From Casuarina equisetifolia (lineage: Eukaryota > Streptophyta > Magnoliopsida > Fagales > Casuarinaceae), in contig CM052354.1 in the NCBI GenBank assembly GCA_028551475.1, positions 6,392,001 to 6,456,000 on the forward strand: a stretch of DNA of 64,000 bases. Reading direction: 5' to 3'. The notes under the pieces are model-generated. The model worked only from the letters and a program-made list of their open reading frames with translations, was not told the DNA's origin and searched no databases. The position numbers were made by a program, and so were the translations under genes. This document shows, one piece after another, positions 36,051 through 48,562 of this stretch (the stretch's first letter is position 1; every line of letters begins with the position of its first letter).

Positions 36051-37860
36051 CAAGTTATGCTGATCACAACGGGTCAAAGGAAGGGGATTTTGGGAATGTA
36101 GGGATTTGAACGTCTTAGAAAATGTGGGGATTTGAACACTTAAAAAGCTCAAAATGTCAAAGAAATTTTATTTATTTATTAATGTTACAATACATACATT
36201 TAACTCGAGTGTATAAATGGAGTGTGAAATCTCATGTCTACCATTGAATTAGTTGATTTAGGGGTAGGGTTTACCTTAGTGGTGTTCTCTAAATCAAATC
36301 CTGATCAACAGTTTATTGGTCATGGGTTCGAATTCTTATCCCCATCCCTAGTGTGTGTAAAATATATATATATATATATATATATTTATTTAATTAGTTG
36401 GTTAAGTGGTGGATCAAAAGTTTACCTTTAACTTACTAAGTGTCTTGACTACTTCTAAACTATTAACAAGAATTTAAAACTTTAACAATTTGATAAGGTG
36501 GAGTTAGTATAGACTAAATGTGCTTTCTAGAATTTGGATGCTTTAGAATCATTTAATATAAAAAAAAAATGGTATGTGTGATGATGATGATATTATCCAC
36601 TTTTTTAAAAAACATTTGACAAATCTTTTGGAAGATATTTTCGTTCTTATCTTATTGGGATGGTTAAGGGTTTATGTGTTTTTGTTTTTTTTTTTAATCC
36701 TTTTAGAGTGCATTTGTTTTGGAAATTGTTTTAAATTTGTTTGATTTGGTAATGTTTGAAGAAACTTTTAGTAAACAAAGCCTCTAGTTAGATTCAACTT
36801 ACTTAAAAAGGATTGATATGATTAATTCAAGTCTAATTACTTAATATAACCAAGGCAAAAATAGAATATATAATTTAGTTTCCATTTGGATTTTGATAAT
36901 ATGATGCAATGTGAAGACCAAGATAGTCACATCCTTTTAAGGCAATGAAATATAATAGAAATTTGTTTAATATTCATTTAAACGATTCTAACAAAAAAAT
37001 CAGTATTCACTTACTATCTAGGTGTCTAAATTTGCTTCTATTTTAGATCTTATTAAATATCATCAGATATTTTTTTCAACAATAACAAAATCATCAATTC
37101 AATTTTTTTCTTTAAAGATAACTTCTTATATATATATATATATATTTTATAAACTCACATATCTAGCTAATGTTAAACTTGAGACCTCTTGGTCTAAGCC
37201 ACCTTAACCTACCACTGAGTTAAGGCACTAGACACTTCTTGTATATTGAATACTAAGAAATATGAATCATATTTATGCATATTTAAGGATTTTTCTTTCT
37301 TTTTAGTCAATTTTAGAAAGGAATATATGGTTTAGTGGTAACTATAACACGTGCCCATATTGACAAGGTTACTTGTCGCAAAATCTACAAGCACAAACCA
37401 TAATAATTTGTCAAATAGCCTAACATGGGAAAAACAAAAACTTAAAATATAACTTATATAGCTAGTAGTTCCTCCATTTAATATTCTAAATTGGATACAT
37501 ACTATTCTATATAAAATTTAATATAATATTAGAGTAATATTCTTCCTTAATACTCTTACAAATATAATTAATTCCAAACGTCATATAAAAAGTAATACCT
37601 ATGAGATGGTGTGGATTGAATCATTATAATAAGAGAAGTATTAAATAAATGATATAGATTACTTATCATCCTCAAACTCTTTCTAACGTAGGATTAAGTT
37701 ATTTTGTCAATGATGCCTTGTATGTAAGATCTTCCGAGATCATCTAAGGTTGTATGGGAGTATGGTTATTTGATTATAACAATTTGGCTTATTTAAATAA
37801 ATGTTAATTTACCTTTAAAACTAAGTTACCTGTTCGAATTATCAAATACATAAGCCTAAT
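36051..37860. other. Intergenic, AT-rich, microsatellites
   Basis: (TA)n runs at about 36363-36385 and 37129-37146. No gene recognised. Confidence 0.5.
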
Positions 37861-37864
37861 TTCC

Positions 37865-38144
37865 TTAACCAAATGAGTCAAATAGCCGTGCTTGCAGCAT
37901 AGTCCATGTTGCTACCTTGAACCTGTTCTGCACAGTCCAACCGAGCAACTTTAGAAAATTCCTGACTTGTCGTACACGCAGAGGGTGCCTGGGTACCTGA
38001 TTCCCTTCGTTTACTGAGAATAGCCTGCAAATGAACTGTATAGGCTTCCAGATAGGGACAGTGGGTGTTGCTGACAATTGACAGCATAAGTTCGGCGGCA
38101 GAAGCCCATCTGAAGGTCAGACTCGTAAAAGACAACAACCCCAA
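37865..38144 (-). pseudogene. Coding-like fragment, family not recognised
   Basis: A block of about 280 bp, clearly less AT-rich than its flanks. One - strand frame encodes RWASAAELMLSIVSNTHCPY followed by LEAYTVHLQAILSKRRESG and a Ser/Thr/Gln-rich tail. The composition and lack of repeats look like real protein sequence, probably an exon or a processed fragment of a gene elsewhere. There is no credible start and no neighbouring exons. I could not identify the parent gene. Confidence 0.35.
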
Positions 38145-40126
38145 TTGGACTTTAATCTTTGATGGACTTAATAATAAATTTTAAAAACTTAAACTATGTT
38201 TAACATAATATTATATTTAAGTTTAAACATGATATATAAAATTAATAATAATAATAATTTCTTAATATTATTCTCTAGAGTTTTCTAATTAAGATGGATT
38301 AAATTACAATTGGACTTCTAATCTTTGATAGGCTTCTTTCTTGTCATTTATGTCGAAAGAAATTAAATTTTAAATATTTTTAAGTTGAACCTAAAATTTC
38401 TTCCCTCATACACAATAAACAACTTTATTTTCATAATCTTTTTTGTTGGTATTCTTAGATATTATTATTAGATCGGTTATAATTGATAGTCAAAATATAT
38501 ATTCTATTTCTTAACAATGACCTAATAATATTAACAAGCTTGCTAACCCCATTGCTCGACCCAGGTTGCAGTCCTTGCTCCATAAAACCACAAAAACCCC
38601 ACTCTTCCCAGCGAATTTATTCATATAGGATGTTGAACTTGCAACTTGTTTTGGTACTAGTTATCAACACTTTTTTAAGTGTTACTATTATACTAAAACT
38701 TGTAGTTAATATTCTATTTCTTAATAATGACCCAACAACAGCCATGGCCCTTCGACAACCTGGATACAACGATGACATATGCAAGCACCGACACTAAAGT
38801 GTCCAATAATCAGATATGTGAAGGAATCATTTAGAAAACAAGAAGGTGTCACTTGTATGATCAATCAAAACTTCGAGTAGAAATAGTGTAAAAGGCCACA
38901 AACATTTAAGAACCAATCACTGCTCACTTCAATCAGGTTGTGATTCTTACTCCAATTGTAAGTTATATGATAGTATTCCGTTAGATGAGTTGCAAGATTG
39001 ATCAAAATATATGCAATTCAGATGAAAAAAAAAGGAAACAGTAAATTTTCTTTAATTACAATGAGCTTAATGTAACAAGTTGAGGTAAAACAGTAGCACA
39101 TAATAAAGAAAATCACATTGAAAGTGATGTTTTCTGATGTATTATGACCGTTCAAAGTGATAAGACATTGTCCTTCCAAATAACGACAACGTAACAGGGA
39201 AGTGCCTCTTAAGATTGATGGAAACACACCAATTACAAACCACTCAACAATCCTAAAAGCATTTGTCCACTCCAAACGATGAATATTCCATTCATATCCA
39301 GTAAAAGATCTTAAAAAGATATTTGAGTGGAGAACGTTAACTATTATATATGCTAAAAGACTAATCAATAGAAAGTTTTAGTATCTCCTTACTTTACAAG
39401 TCAGAATCCCATTCTGTATTTCACTCTCGTGGGTCATAGGCGTTTTCTTTCCCTTAACATGTAGCAAGTTCAACACTTAGCTTTTCCTCCCACTTTTGCT
39501 TTTTAATAACAACGAGGAAAAGGTGTTTTTGCAACCCTACTATTTGCGGGCTGTGATTTGTGTAAATAGATTTTGAAGTGTAAATCTAAAAACTAATTCA
39601 TAAGTTGAAAAAAAAAATGTACTTATCATTACTCAGTGACTACTTTTTTTTAGTATAAAATTGTTCGAGAGCTTGAGATTTGTATCAAATAAGAGCAATT
39701 CTAAGATGAAGTTTTATTTTTTTTAAAAAAAAATTACAAACTCATAAGCTAATTTTTGAATTGGGTCTTTGAACATTCTAACATAGGATTAAAACTCAAA
39801 TTACACAATATTCTAAACTTATAATCTCTTGACACCATAGCTAATAGGACAATTTTCAATATGCTGAGAGATGTTGAATACCATGACTTCACACTAAGGA
39901 TTAATGATCTTGAAGTAAAGTTTAAATTAAAATGACATTGTTACCATCTTGAAACAAGATAACTTATTTTGGTGGCACAGTGAGTTGTTCTTGGCCACAA
40001 TAGGCTATGTATAGGTAAAATAACAAGTACAAAACATCAGGATGGGTAGAGATTGACCGTTGTAGGTGTTATTTGGATAAAATGGGCTTGCATTTGGATT
40101 AATGGGATGCATAAACCTAAAAAGCC
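38145..40126. other. Intergenic, no gene recognised
   Basis: AT-rich. The open frames at 38483-38797 (+) and 39018-39368 (-) have no recognisable domain. TTCTATTTCTTAA.AATGACC occurs at about 38502 and 38710, a short direct repeat. Confidence 0.45.
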
Positions 40127-41340
40127 AAATGATTCCATGGGAAGGGAAAGAGTAACTAATCATTGTCTAAATTGCTAAATAGGATCATTCTTCATTCCAT
40201 ACTCCTCTCACATGCTACACAAAATTTAAAATAAGAAATGAGGCTTATATCATGTTTATGTCATCTTAGCATTGACTAATATATTTTTTTAACCAATTAA
40301 AAATTGGGACCACATTAAAACCTATAACATACAAGTTAAGTTTTAGGTTAAATCTTTAGGTCTTTGACAAGAATTTTTGTCCTTAATACTTTCTTACACA
40401 TTAGACATAAATGACTCAAAATTAAATGAGAGTTAAAGTGAATCAACTTACAATCTAATGCCATAAATATAAGTTTATAAGTTTAACTCAAAAGCTAATT
40501 TATAAGTTAAGTAAAAAGCTAAATAGTTTCATGGGAACGGAAAGAGAAACTAATCATTATCTAAATTGCTAAATTGGATCATTTTTCATTCCATACTCCT
40601 CTCATGTGTTACAAAAAATCTAAAATAAGAAACGAGGCTTATATCATGTTGATGTCATATTAGCATTGGCTAATATATTTTCCTAACTAATTAAAAATTG
40701 GGACCACATTAGACCTTAATATATTTTCCTAATGTACAAGTTAAGTTTTAGGTTAAATTTTTAGACCTTTGGACAAAAACTTTTGTCGTCAATACTTTCT
40801 AACACATCAAATATAAATGACTCAAAATTAAATAAGAGTTAAAGTCAATCAACTTACAATCTAATGTCATAAATATAAGTTTAGAAGTTTAACTCAAAAG
40901 TTAACTTATAAGTTAAGTAAAAAGCTAAATAGTTCCATGGGAAGGGAAATAACAACTAATTATTACCTAAATTGCTAAATTGGATCATTCTTCATTCCAT
41001 ACTCCTTTCATATGTTACAAAAAATCTAAAATAAGAAACGAGGCTTATATCATGGTGATGTCATATTAGAATTGACTAATATATTTTCCTAACCGATTAA
41101 AAATTGGGACCACATTAGACCTTAATATATTTTCCTAACATACAAGTTAAGTTTTAGGTTAAATTTTTAGGCCTTTGGACAAAAACTTTTGTCTTTAATA
41201 CTTTCTTACATGTTAGACATAAAAAATCAAAATTAAATAAGAATTGAAAATAATCAACTTACAATTTAATGCCATAAATATAAGTTTAGAAGTTCAACTT
41301 AAAAACTAACTTATAATTGAGTAAAAAAATATGTTTAAAT
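40127..41340. repeat. Three-copy tandem repeat, unit about 0.4 kb
   Basis: Copies begin near 40127, 40521 and 40927; the CATGG landmarks lie at 40136, 40530 and 40936, so the periods are 394 and 406. Each copy holds ATTGCTAAAT.GGATCATT, TTCATTCCATACTCCT, ACTAATATATTTT, AAAAATTGGGACCACATTA, CAAGTTAAGTTTTAGGTTAA and CAACTTACAAT. The copies differ by scattered substitutions and small indels. No coding capacity. Confidence 0.9.
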
Positions 41341-41829
41341 ATTATTTAATGTGGCTTCTTTTTAGTGGGATATTTTCATCTTAAATGAAAGAAAAAAAAA
41401 AAGAAAACAAGGAATGGAACATTATACATATATACACAATGTTGTTGTTTAAGGATTATATTTTGAGTCTAATTTTAGTTTTTTATGTGATAAGAAGGTA
41501 TATGAATTGCCCACATCATCCTAACCCTACGTGGACAAAGGTTGCCAGATTATCCCCACGCGTTCGTCCCTCATAGGCCCACTAGATATTCCCCCCTCCT
41601 CCATCGCACACAAGTGATGATCTCAAAAGCCCAAATAAGATCATCCTGTCGGATTCCCAGCATCGGCCCCATCCAGTTTCTTACCGTCCGATTCTCCCAC
41701 TTCCCAGATCGGACGTCCCCAAACGCCCCTCCTGTCGACCAGTTCGTCCACAGAAAAAGGGACGTTAAACCATCACTTCTTCCAGCGGAGCTCGCTAATG
41801 GACATGACAAAGACCAGTACCGGCACCTG
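41341..41829 (+). promoter_or_regulatory. Upstream region of the CPBP-like gene
   Basis: AT-rich to about 41500, then GC-rich leader-like sequence. The frame of exon 1 stays open back to an ATG at 41542, so a longer N-terminus is formally possible. The ATG at 41830 is preferred because it starts a transit-peptide-like sequence. Confidence 0.4.
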
Positions 41830-44800
41830 ATGGAGCTGACTTTACTGTCGATAACGCCGTTTCCGGCTCTCTCCGGGACGCACGTGAAGCTAGGGGAACT
41901 TCCGGGGAGGATAAACGGAAGGCTGTGCTCGGACGGATGGAGGCTCCCGAAACGGTGCCTTCGGGCTTCTGCGGAGCCGAGTAGCGATGGAATTGATAGG
42001 AGGAGAAGGGAGGGAGGAGAGAGTGGAGGACGAGGTGGGTTCACAAGTCCAGCCATGGAGGTGACTACATTTGACCGGAGCTTCGGCGAGCCCGAGATTT
42101 CGGTTTGGGAGAAGATGGCCGCCGTGGTTAGACTCATCTACGGGATTGGTGTGTTCCATTCGTTTCTAATTCATTGTTTATGTTATGGAATAAGTGTCTG
42201 GTAGCAAAAACAAGTTGAAAGTAGTAGAGCCAGATAAAAGAGCCAACCTTTTTCGTTCTTTTTCTCTTTTCGGCAAAGTAATGCTTTAAGCTTCAACTAT
42301 AAAGGCGTTGTTGCCCCTTTTTTCATTTCCTTCTTTTCTGGGTGTTTTTCTTGGTATAAGTGTGTTAGATGAGGATAATCTGAAGTTATTGGATTGCTTA
42401 AAACCAAGCTTTTTTGAATTTTTAATCATTATCTTCCAACTTAAATGGTTCAGATTGTGAGTACTCACATGATTCATAGAAACGATGATTAGGATTTAAG
42501 GGACCTTACAGAGAAGAATTCTTGATCCTGTAAGCATTTTGTAGTATTTGAATGAGCTGATTTTAGGGATACCTTTGAGCTTCTGGGGACCTGGCTGCTG
42601 AAACACTTTGATTATAGGAATTTGGTTTTGTCGCGCAGCTCAAAACTAAGAGTGAAGACAATATATTTATGGTTTGAATCGGCAGTTGCCTGGTTTATGA
42701 TAAACTTCAAAGAAGGTGGACGCTTGTGTACACATGGCTTGATTGTTCAAATTTCATCAGTTTGGATCCGTGATGCATTAAAATTATAGAATCCTGCATT
42801 TCTGGAATAAGTTACCTGGGAACGGGGGATTTTCTCCTTTAACATGCTATGTGGTATTCCTGTTGTATTTCTGGGAATGTAACATCTGTATTTGATGAGA
42901 CAGAGTTCTTAGGAATGTTAATGGGTTTTATCAAGGTTTCTAAAATTCCACTGTGCCCGAGATCGCTGTTGGACTGTGTTTAGGCTAGTGGGTTATGGTT
43001 GGCAGTGTGCACATGTTACTTATAGCTACATATATATTTTTTTCACCTCCTAACCTTGATATCTATTCTGGTTTTGTTCTATCAGGCATATATGGTGCAA
43101 TGGGTTTGGCAGGAAAATGCATATGCTCAATCACTGGAATTGATGCTATGGGTGGTTTCCATCTATCATCAGATGCCATACTAGGAGGAATTGGATATGC
43201 AGTTCCTCCAATCATGGCCCTTCTGTTTATACTAGATGTAAGATTTCAGCTGTCAATTATAAGTTTTAGAAAGTCCCTTAATCTTTTCCTTCTTTCTCTA
43301 ATCACTCTGTACTCTGCTTACATAAGACTTCCCATCTTCCTGCATCTTTAGCCAAATAGATTTGGGTTTAGTATCTTGTGAAGCTTATTAGATTTCAGAT
43401 CTTTTTGGGGAGATGGGTGGGGGGAAGAGAGAACTGCTTCAATAGACTAGCCTTTAGTATTTTGTAGTTATTTGTTTTCATACATATGCATAAACTAACA
43501 CTTTAATGAATTAACATGTTTAAAGGATGAAGTTGTGAAGTTGTCTCCTCATGCTCGTGCCATCAGAGATGTGGAAGATGAGGATCTGTGGAGATTCTTT
43601 TATGGAATGTCGCCTTGGCAGGTAGGCTTACTATAGCTGTGTTGTTTTGACATACTTTTCAGACCTCATTCACGCATATTGTAAGGGAATGGTTTACCTT
43701 GCCTTTTGTAGTTTATACTGGTTGTTGCTGCAAGCTCAGTGGGAGAGGAGCTTTTCTACCGGGCTGCTGTTCAGGTCTGTTATCATTAAGTTTTACTCCT
43801 ATCCTTAATTTACAGTGCAGCAGAAATGCTGAATCAGTTCTGAGATCATCGTATCTGAGTTTCTGCCAGCCTATTCAATGCTTAAACTATCCCACCATAA
43901 GGAATCCTATCTATGAAAAAACCGAGGAATAATGTAATGGACTTCATTTTCTCATATTGGAAAGGTAAGCAGAATGATTTGACCATATAAAGAGGCCTGA
44001 CTACTTTTCTTATTAGATCGACCTTTTGAAATTGAATTCAAACCCATGACAATAAGCACACTAAGTTGATTTTGTTTTGAAACTATTGATGCAAGATTTC
44101 TCAGCATGGCTGAGATAACTATCCACACATTGCATGTCACATTCATATCATAAACCACCTGGAACTTTGGAAGGCATCAGCAAGGCTACTATTTTTCATT
44201 TCTCCCTATTCTCCTAATTTGTTGAAGTGGACTGAGTCTATGCAGTGAATGAACCACTTTACTGCCATAGATGTTAAATCGTGGTCATTCTACTTCTATT
44301 CTGGTTTACTTCATTGTTTCTAATATACTGTTCTGTTTGGTCAACTATATAGGGTGCATTGGCTGACATATTTCTAAGGGGCACCGATTTTTTAACTGAT
44401 TCTCGGGGAATGGCATCTCTGGTACGTCCCAGACCTTTTGCCTTAAAGTCTTCAGTGGCAATAATGAAATATTCATTGTGGCTTATTTGTTCACATTTTG
44501 TCTGTGTAGACTGGGCTGCTGCCTCCTTTTGTCCCATTTGCTCAGGCATTTGCAGCTGTGATTACGGCTGGCCTTACAGGTTCTTTCTATTATATAGCCG
44601 CCTCTCCAAAAGGTTCGACTCTCAGATACTCATTTGTTAAGAAATGTTAGAGAAAATTCTTCAGTTTGATTTACCAGTTGCTTACTTTCACTTCAGATCC
44701 TACATATGTTGTTGCACCTGTTTTGCAATCTCGCTCTGGTCGCGAAGAGATGAGAAAGCTCTTTGCAGGTTAGACGCCTTCACCAACCAACTTTCTCATT

Positions 44801-45470
44801 CCTGTGGTTTCCTTTCTTACTTAGCCTTTGAAAGGGGCTTGTTTCTTTTGCATCATTTAGTCTTATAGGGTTCTACGTTATAACAAACATGACAAACCAT
44901 TTGGTTGCTGAGAAAATGGGGGCGGAAAAGTAAACAAATCAGTATTTAACTCACACACCCAAACTCATGCACTCAGGTGTTGAACATGAGAGTAACATTT
45001 ACTCTTAACCGAATTAGACACTTGTCGATACTAATAATTTTTTATCCTATATACTCGTTCCACATCTCTATAATGCCTGATTCTAGCTACATTATCTGAT
45101 TTTGGTGAACGATTGCAGCCTGGTATGAGAAAAGGCAAATGAAAAAGATCTATTCTCCACTCCTTGAAGGATTGTTGGGACTCTACCTTGGTTTTGAATG
45201 GATTCAGGTCAGTTTAGTTTACTTGACGATCATTTCCTGTCATGATGGGTTGTAACTATAGTTTACAGGGTTTAAACTAATAAATCTGTTATCTGTTTCT
45301 TTGGTGTTAATGTGCAGATGAATAACATTCTTGCACCCATTATCACCCATGGCATATACTCTGCCGTCATACTGGGACATGGCCTTTGGAAAATACATGA
45401 TCATCGGCGAAAACTGCATGAAAGAGTCCAGCTGCTAAAATTACAAGGAAAGAACTCAAATAAGTTATGA
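41830..45470 (+). CDS. CPBP / CAAX-protease-like membrane protein, probably plastidial
   Basis: Nine exons join in phase: 41830-42148, 43086-43237, 43526-43621, 43712-43774, 44353-44421, 44510-44612, 44697-44768, 45119-45207 and 45318-45470. They give 371 residues. The N-terminus is rich in Ser, Arg and Leu and reads RCLRASAEP near residue 50, like a chloroplast transit peptide. The CPBP motif 1 EExxxR is seen in SSVGEELFYRAAVQ (E201, E202, R206) and the motif 3 His in PIITHGIYSAVILG (H332). Where family members usually have FxxxH as motif 2, this protein reads SFYYIAASPKDPTY with no His. CPBP proteins include prenyl-protein endopeptidases and plastid proteins needed for chloroplast development. 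The overall sequence resembles an Arabidopsis group annotated as CAAX amino-terminal protease. Activity is uncertain. Confidence 0.88.
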
Positions 45471-46072
45471 GGGAGTTGTACAATGAGGAATAACCTGATT
45501 CCGAAGGAAATAAGTACGTTAGAACACAGAGCTTTAGAACTTTGTAGCTTGTCTAGATATCATTCCTTCTATACGAACAGTTTATAGCTTGTAGAAGACT
45601 ACAACACATATGTACAAAGAATTTTCGAGCTCACTTGCATCCATAAGTTTTCATCTCTTTCATTTTCCTGTTCTGTGTTTGCCATGGCTTTGGCTTTATT
45701 CTTAAACCTTGTTAGCCATTGTTATACAGATACTGCAATTTGTGAACTTAAATCCAGTGCTTTTACTGAACGATGTGAATTCAAATCCTGTTCTGTGTTT
45801 GCCACGCTTCTCAATCTGAGACAGATTTCAAACGAAGTGCAACAAAAGAACCGAATGCATGAAGAAATATAAGTATTCTTTTTTCACCATTTACTTAAAG
45901 TCAAGCACCAAGGACTGTCCCACTAGAGAAGCTTTAATCAAGCAATTGCTTAAGGATGAGACAAAAGATCAGAACAAAAGGGATGCTGTTACTCAAATAC
46001 CAGGCCAATCACAAAAGATAAAGTTCACAAGATCGGTTGAAACAGGGTTATTCATCACATTGTTAGGATAAA
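45471..46072. other. Convergent gap between the CPBP-like gene and the deacetylase gene
   Basis: Holds the 3' untranslated regions of two genes facing each other. CCTGTTCTGTGTTTGCCA occurs at about 45668-45685 and again near 45788-45805, a short direct repeat about 120 bp apart. No gene seen. Confidence 0.5.
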
Positions 46073-48519
46073 TCATTTGTCAGACTCTTCTAATTGAGAG
46101 ATTATGCTGACAAAGACCTTGTAGCCTTGACACATGTCAGCGAGAAGACAGTACTCATTCTTGGCATGGTATGTGGCCATCAAACCTGCAAATATGATGC
46201 AAATGCGGCGAATCAGATTTTGTAATAAGCTTTCAAATGATAAAACCCTAATAATTTCATCATCCCAAAAGAAAATGGTATATACATCATGCCTAGCACA
46301 ATGAGCAACTTCTTTCCCTCTTTTTTCAGCACATTGAAGTTAAGAACTAATTTAAAATTTCAAGACATTGTGAATAGACATCCAGTGCAACTCCTTAAGA
46401 AAAGCAATTATGAAATACAAAGACAAATTAACAAAGTAATTGGCGGTATTATTTAGAGCTTAGGATCATGCACTAAGAATAGCAACCATTCAATTGGCAG
46501 TTAAAAAACTATGACCTAAAACTGCACCATCGTCATCGAGATATGGGAAAAGCTACCCCTTTGAACAAAAAATGGCAATCCTCAAACCTCAAACCACTAT
46601 GAAACGTCTTCCTAGTAAAAGGAATTATGCTTAGCAGGGAACCGCAAGCATCTTCTCTAGTTTGTAAAGAAAGTCTTGCATTGAATCAAGTTAGGGAGTT
46701 TAAAAAACCTAATGCTCGGGTGTTAAATCATGTACGCTTGACACCTATGTGTATGTTTTGGATTCTTTATCAGAAGCATGGATGTAAAGTCTTTGATGGA
46801 TGCAACAGTGCCAAGTCCTTCCCATTGGAGGTCATAAACACAAATCATTTTTGGAATTCACCTTTCTCAGGCAACATCTTAGCCTATGAGATTTTCTGTA
46901 CAACCTATTCTTTCCAACAATTCATGACCTTCCCCTCCTTGCCAATATGTACGGTGATATTTAACAAACATGACTAGATCATCACAGTATATTATCTGTG
47001 CTCACCTATAATCTTACACATGTCAAATGATAATTAGGGAAGTAAATGAACTTAAGTGTCCATGAATGAAAAATTCAACTTTTAAAAGTTTTTCTTGGAA
47101 ATTGTTTTAGTTTATTGAATGAATTGAGTTTGAACCACAACTGACTTGTCATTAAATGAGTCAAATTTCTAAAATTTGATAAACTCATTCTAGACTCACC
47201 GGATGCTTATTGAAGGACTCAATTCAACTACATACATATAGGTGTCTGTGTGTGCACTTCCAAGGCCAAGTGTTAACAAAGAAAAAAAGACTTAAGCCGG
47301 GTTATTCCAGTTAGCTTCTCAATTTAATCAGGTGTATCCAAGTCAGGTTCCAGCTTCCGGTAAAAAGGAAAAGGCGTATGACTTGGAATAGGGGGAGAGT
47401 ACTGAAGCTGGAGCTTGCTTGCACCACCTTTACACCGTCAAACTCTGCTTTTGACTCTATTGCCAAGAACTAGAGCTCGACTCATTTGACCCATATGAAG
47501 TGAGTTTAAGTTGAGTTTGAGCTAGCCAATTTTTGTCAAACCAAATTCTAATACCTTTTAGAGCTCGGCTCAAGTTGAGCAAACTGAGTTCCAACAACCC
47601 CAATTGAGCTTGAGTTACTGCTATTCGTGGTCATTTATGCGAGGTATTACTTTTTCCAGTCTCATCATGACAAATTCAACTACTTAAATGGATATAATGA
47701 TTGAGTGCGAGAATGACCATGCTTCATGCTTTTGGCACTTAAAAGTAGGAACTCATATTAGGCTTCTATTACAAAGCTTCCCAGCAAAATTTGTGATAGT
47801 CTCTGTAAGAAAAGACAAGAATGTGCAGTAAATTCAAAACTAAAAGGGGAGAAGAGCATATTATGGGAAAAGAAAAGGAAATTATGAACTACTGTTGCCA
47901 ACGGTAGGTCTATTCTTCACATGAAGAAGTATAAACAATAGAAATCTTTCCCTACAATATGCACATATGTAGTGGCCTTCTCACATTATATCACAAGGAT
48001 TACTTTACGTCAAAATCTACATGAGCTTCCATAATAAAGTTTATGGTGAAAGAGAAATATCAACAGCATCTTACCGTAGCCTGAAGTTTGAACATCAAAT
48101 CCTTCCTCCTACCAAAGAACAAGGATGGAAAGGATCGATTAAGTAAAAGAATGAAAAAAAAAAAATGAAGAATCTGAAACACTCACCTGCAGTTCTCGAA
48201 TGAGTGGCAAACTCCCAGTAATTGAGTAAGGCTTTACGTGCCCAACTACCTCTTCAGTTGCTTTACACAATACGTGAAAGCCACGAGAATTAAGATCGCA
48301 TGCAACTCCAGAATTTGCCTTATCAAAACTTATTGCAAGACTACAGGGAAGAAACAAAAGCCATTTAATTATTTTAAATTACAGCGAAAGAGGAGAAATA
48401 TGGAAGCGCAAAAATTGAGGTGCCTAAAAGTATAGTGCAGAAACATATCAAACTGCATTTATGGTCTATCAAAGTTTTCAAAGGAGTATCCAAGTTACTT
48501 GTCTAAATTCTACCAAAGA

Positions 48520-48562
<43 letters not shown>

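Noticed and set aside
39018..39368. 116-codon open frame on the - strand
   Set aside because: AT-rich, hydrophobic by composition, with no domain and no splice context; likely chance.
41542..41829. Longer N-terminus for the CPBP-like protein starting at 41542
   Set aside because: The frame is open, but the extra 96 residues look like leader sequence, while the ATG at 41830 begins a plausible plastid transit peptide. Kept only as an alternative.
41571..42137. 188-codon open frame on the - strand opposite CPBP-like exon 1
   Set aside because: It is the antisense of a GC-rich coding exon whose + strand frame joins eight further exons in phase. The - strand product shows no domain.
46627..46977. 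116-codon open frame inside the last deacetylase intron
   Set aside because: No known signature and opposite in strand to the host gene; treated as chance.
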